NCBI GenBank assembly: GCA_019828595.1
Contig: JAHQRK010000047.1
Span: 1-64,000 of the forward strand
Length of the DNA: 64,000 bases
Origin: Aphanomyces cochlioides
Lineage: Eukaryota; Oomycota; Saprolegniomycetes; Saprolegniales; Verrucalvaceae
Direction of reading: 5' to 3'
The notes under the pieces are model-generated. The model made no database searches and was not told the origin of the DNA. It saw nothing but the letters and a program-made list of their open reading frames with translations. The translations under genes and the position numbers were made by a program. This document shows, piece after piece, positions 63,551-64,000 of this stretch (the first letter of the stretch is position 1; every line of letters starts with the position of its first letter).

Positions 63551-64000
63551 CTCTCTTTTTCACACTTTCATCTCCTTTCCTTCTCTTACCCTCTTTTTTC
63601 CACCTCTCTCTTCATCTTCACGACCTTTACACGTCCCAACATTTAGATTCATCACATTTACCTACACATACAACAACTACACACGATACAGTCTATTCCA
63701 ATGCCACACAAACAAATCTACGCGTTTTCACCAGCATTCACGCGGCATGAGCCATCATTGCTCTGTCTTGTTTATTTCATGTGCAGGACACATTGGATGC
63801 ACCCCAAAAGACATTACAATCAAGAGGAATCACATTCCCTTACATACGTTGTCGTGCCAGTATTTTTGTCGCTCGTCAATCTCTGACAAAAACTCCTCCA
63901 CGTAGTAGCATAGAAGTGCCATTTTGAAGGTCCAGTGAGCATACATGCCCCACAGCTCCTACGTTTGCCTTTCGGATGTCTGTGACGGCTCAGTTCAAAG
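63551..64000. repeat. Array spacer 8, cut by the window end
   Basis: First 450 bp of the repeated spacer, so the array continues to the right. No gene seen. Confidence 0.85.
63556..63560 (+). terminator. Pol III T5 terminator of tRNA-Tyr copy 8
   Basis: T5 run 6 nt after the tRNA 3' end. Confidence 0.8.

Noticed and set aside
1..64000. CRISPR array or bacterial island
   Set aside because: Repeats are kilobase tRNA units and LINEs; the tRNA intron, Pol III signals and LINE type show a eukaryotic nucleus.

Overview
The window is nuclear eukaryotic DNA, about half GC. The evidence is a tandem array of intron-containing tRNA-Tyr(GTA) genes with Pol III T-run terminators, invaded by non-LTR retrotransposons (LINEs). 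The reverse transcriptases look to me most like those of oomycetes and other protists. That assignment is inference and no species can be named.

Layout. The base unit is a 108-nt tRNA-Tyr gene (37-nt exon, 35-nt intron, 36-nt exon) plus a spacer of about 1.09 kb; the period is 1195-1196 bp. Eight tRNA copies lie on the + strand, at 15848, 17980, 27318, 28514, 29709, 46385, 47581 and 63443. The one at 47581 has lost its B box. Nine LINE copies lie between them, all on the - strand. Each sits at the same nucleotide of the tRNA gene, between A14 and G15 inside box A, and is flanked by a 15-bp duplication (TCCGGTCATAGCTCA). Each insertion leaves a 15-bp tRNA stub at the LINE 3' end (left) and a complete tRNA gene at the LINE 5' end (right). 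The site is therefore regenerated and can be hit again, and several sites hold two LINEs stacked head to tail.

Three families use this site. Family C (982 to 7702, 3' end outside the window) is a decayed two-ORF element. Family B (8129 bp; B1 7718-15846, B2 19188-27316, B3 30917-39045) has three ORFs: ORF1; ORF2 with apurinic-like endonuclease, reverse transcriptase and a CCHC knuckle; and an additional ORF3 with a chromodomain-like module and a putative Cys/His/Asp protease. Family A (about 7.3 kb; A1 39061-46383, A2 48778-56102, A3 56118-63441) has two ORFs. Two 5'-truncated A copies lie at 17057 and 17545. Only A2 has all its ORFs open; every other full-length A or B copy carries one single-base contraction in a G run.

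How the parts work together (inference). ORF1 would package the RNA. ORF2 would nick the + strand in box A and copy the RNA from a structured 3' end shared by families A and B. The tRNA keeps its internal promoter and is rebuilt, so repeated insertion should do little harm. ORF3 of family B may add chromatin reading and proteolysis. From left to right: 1-981 no clear gene; C; B1; tRNA 1; spacer; two A fragments; tRNA 2; spacer; B2; tRNA 3; tRNA 4; tRNA 5; B3; A1; tRNA 6; tRNA pseudogene 7; A2; A3; tRNA 8; partial spacer.
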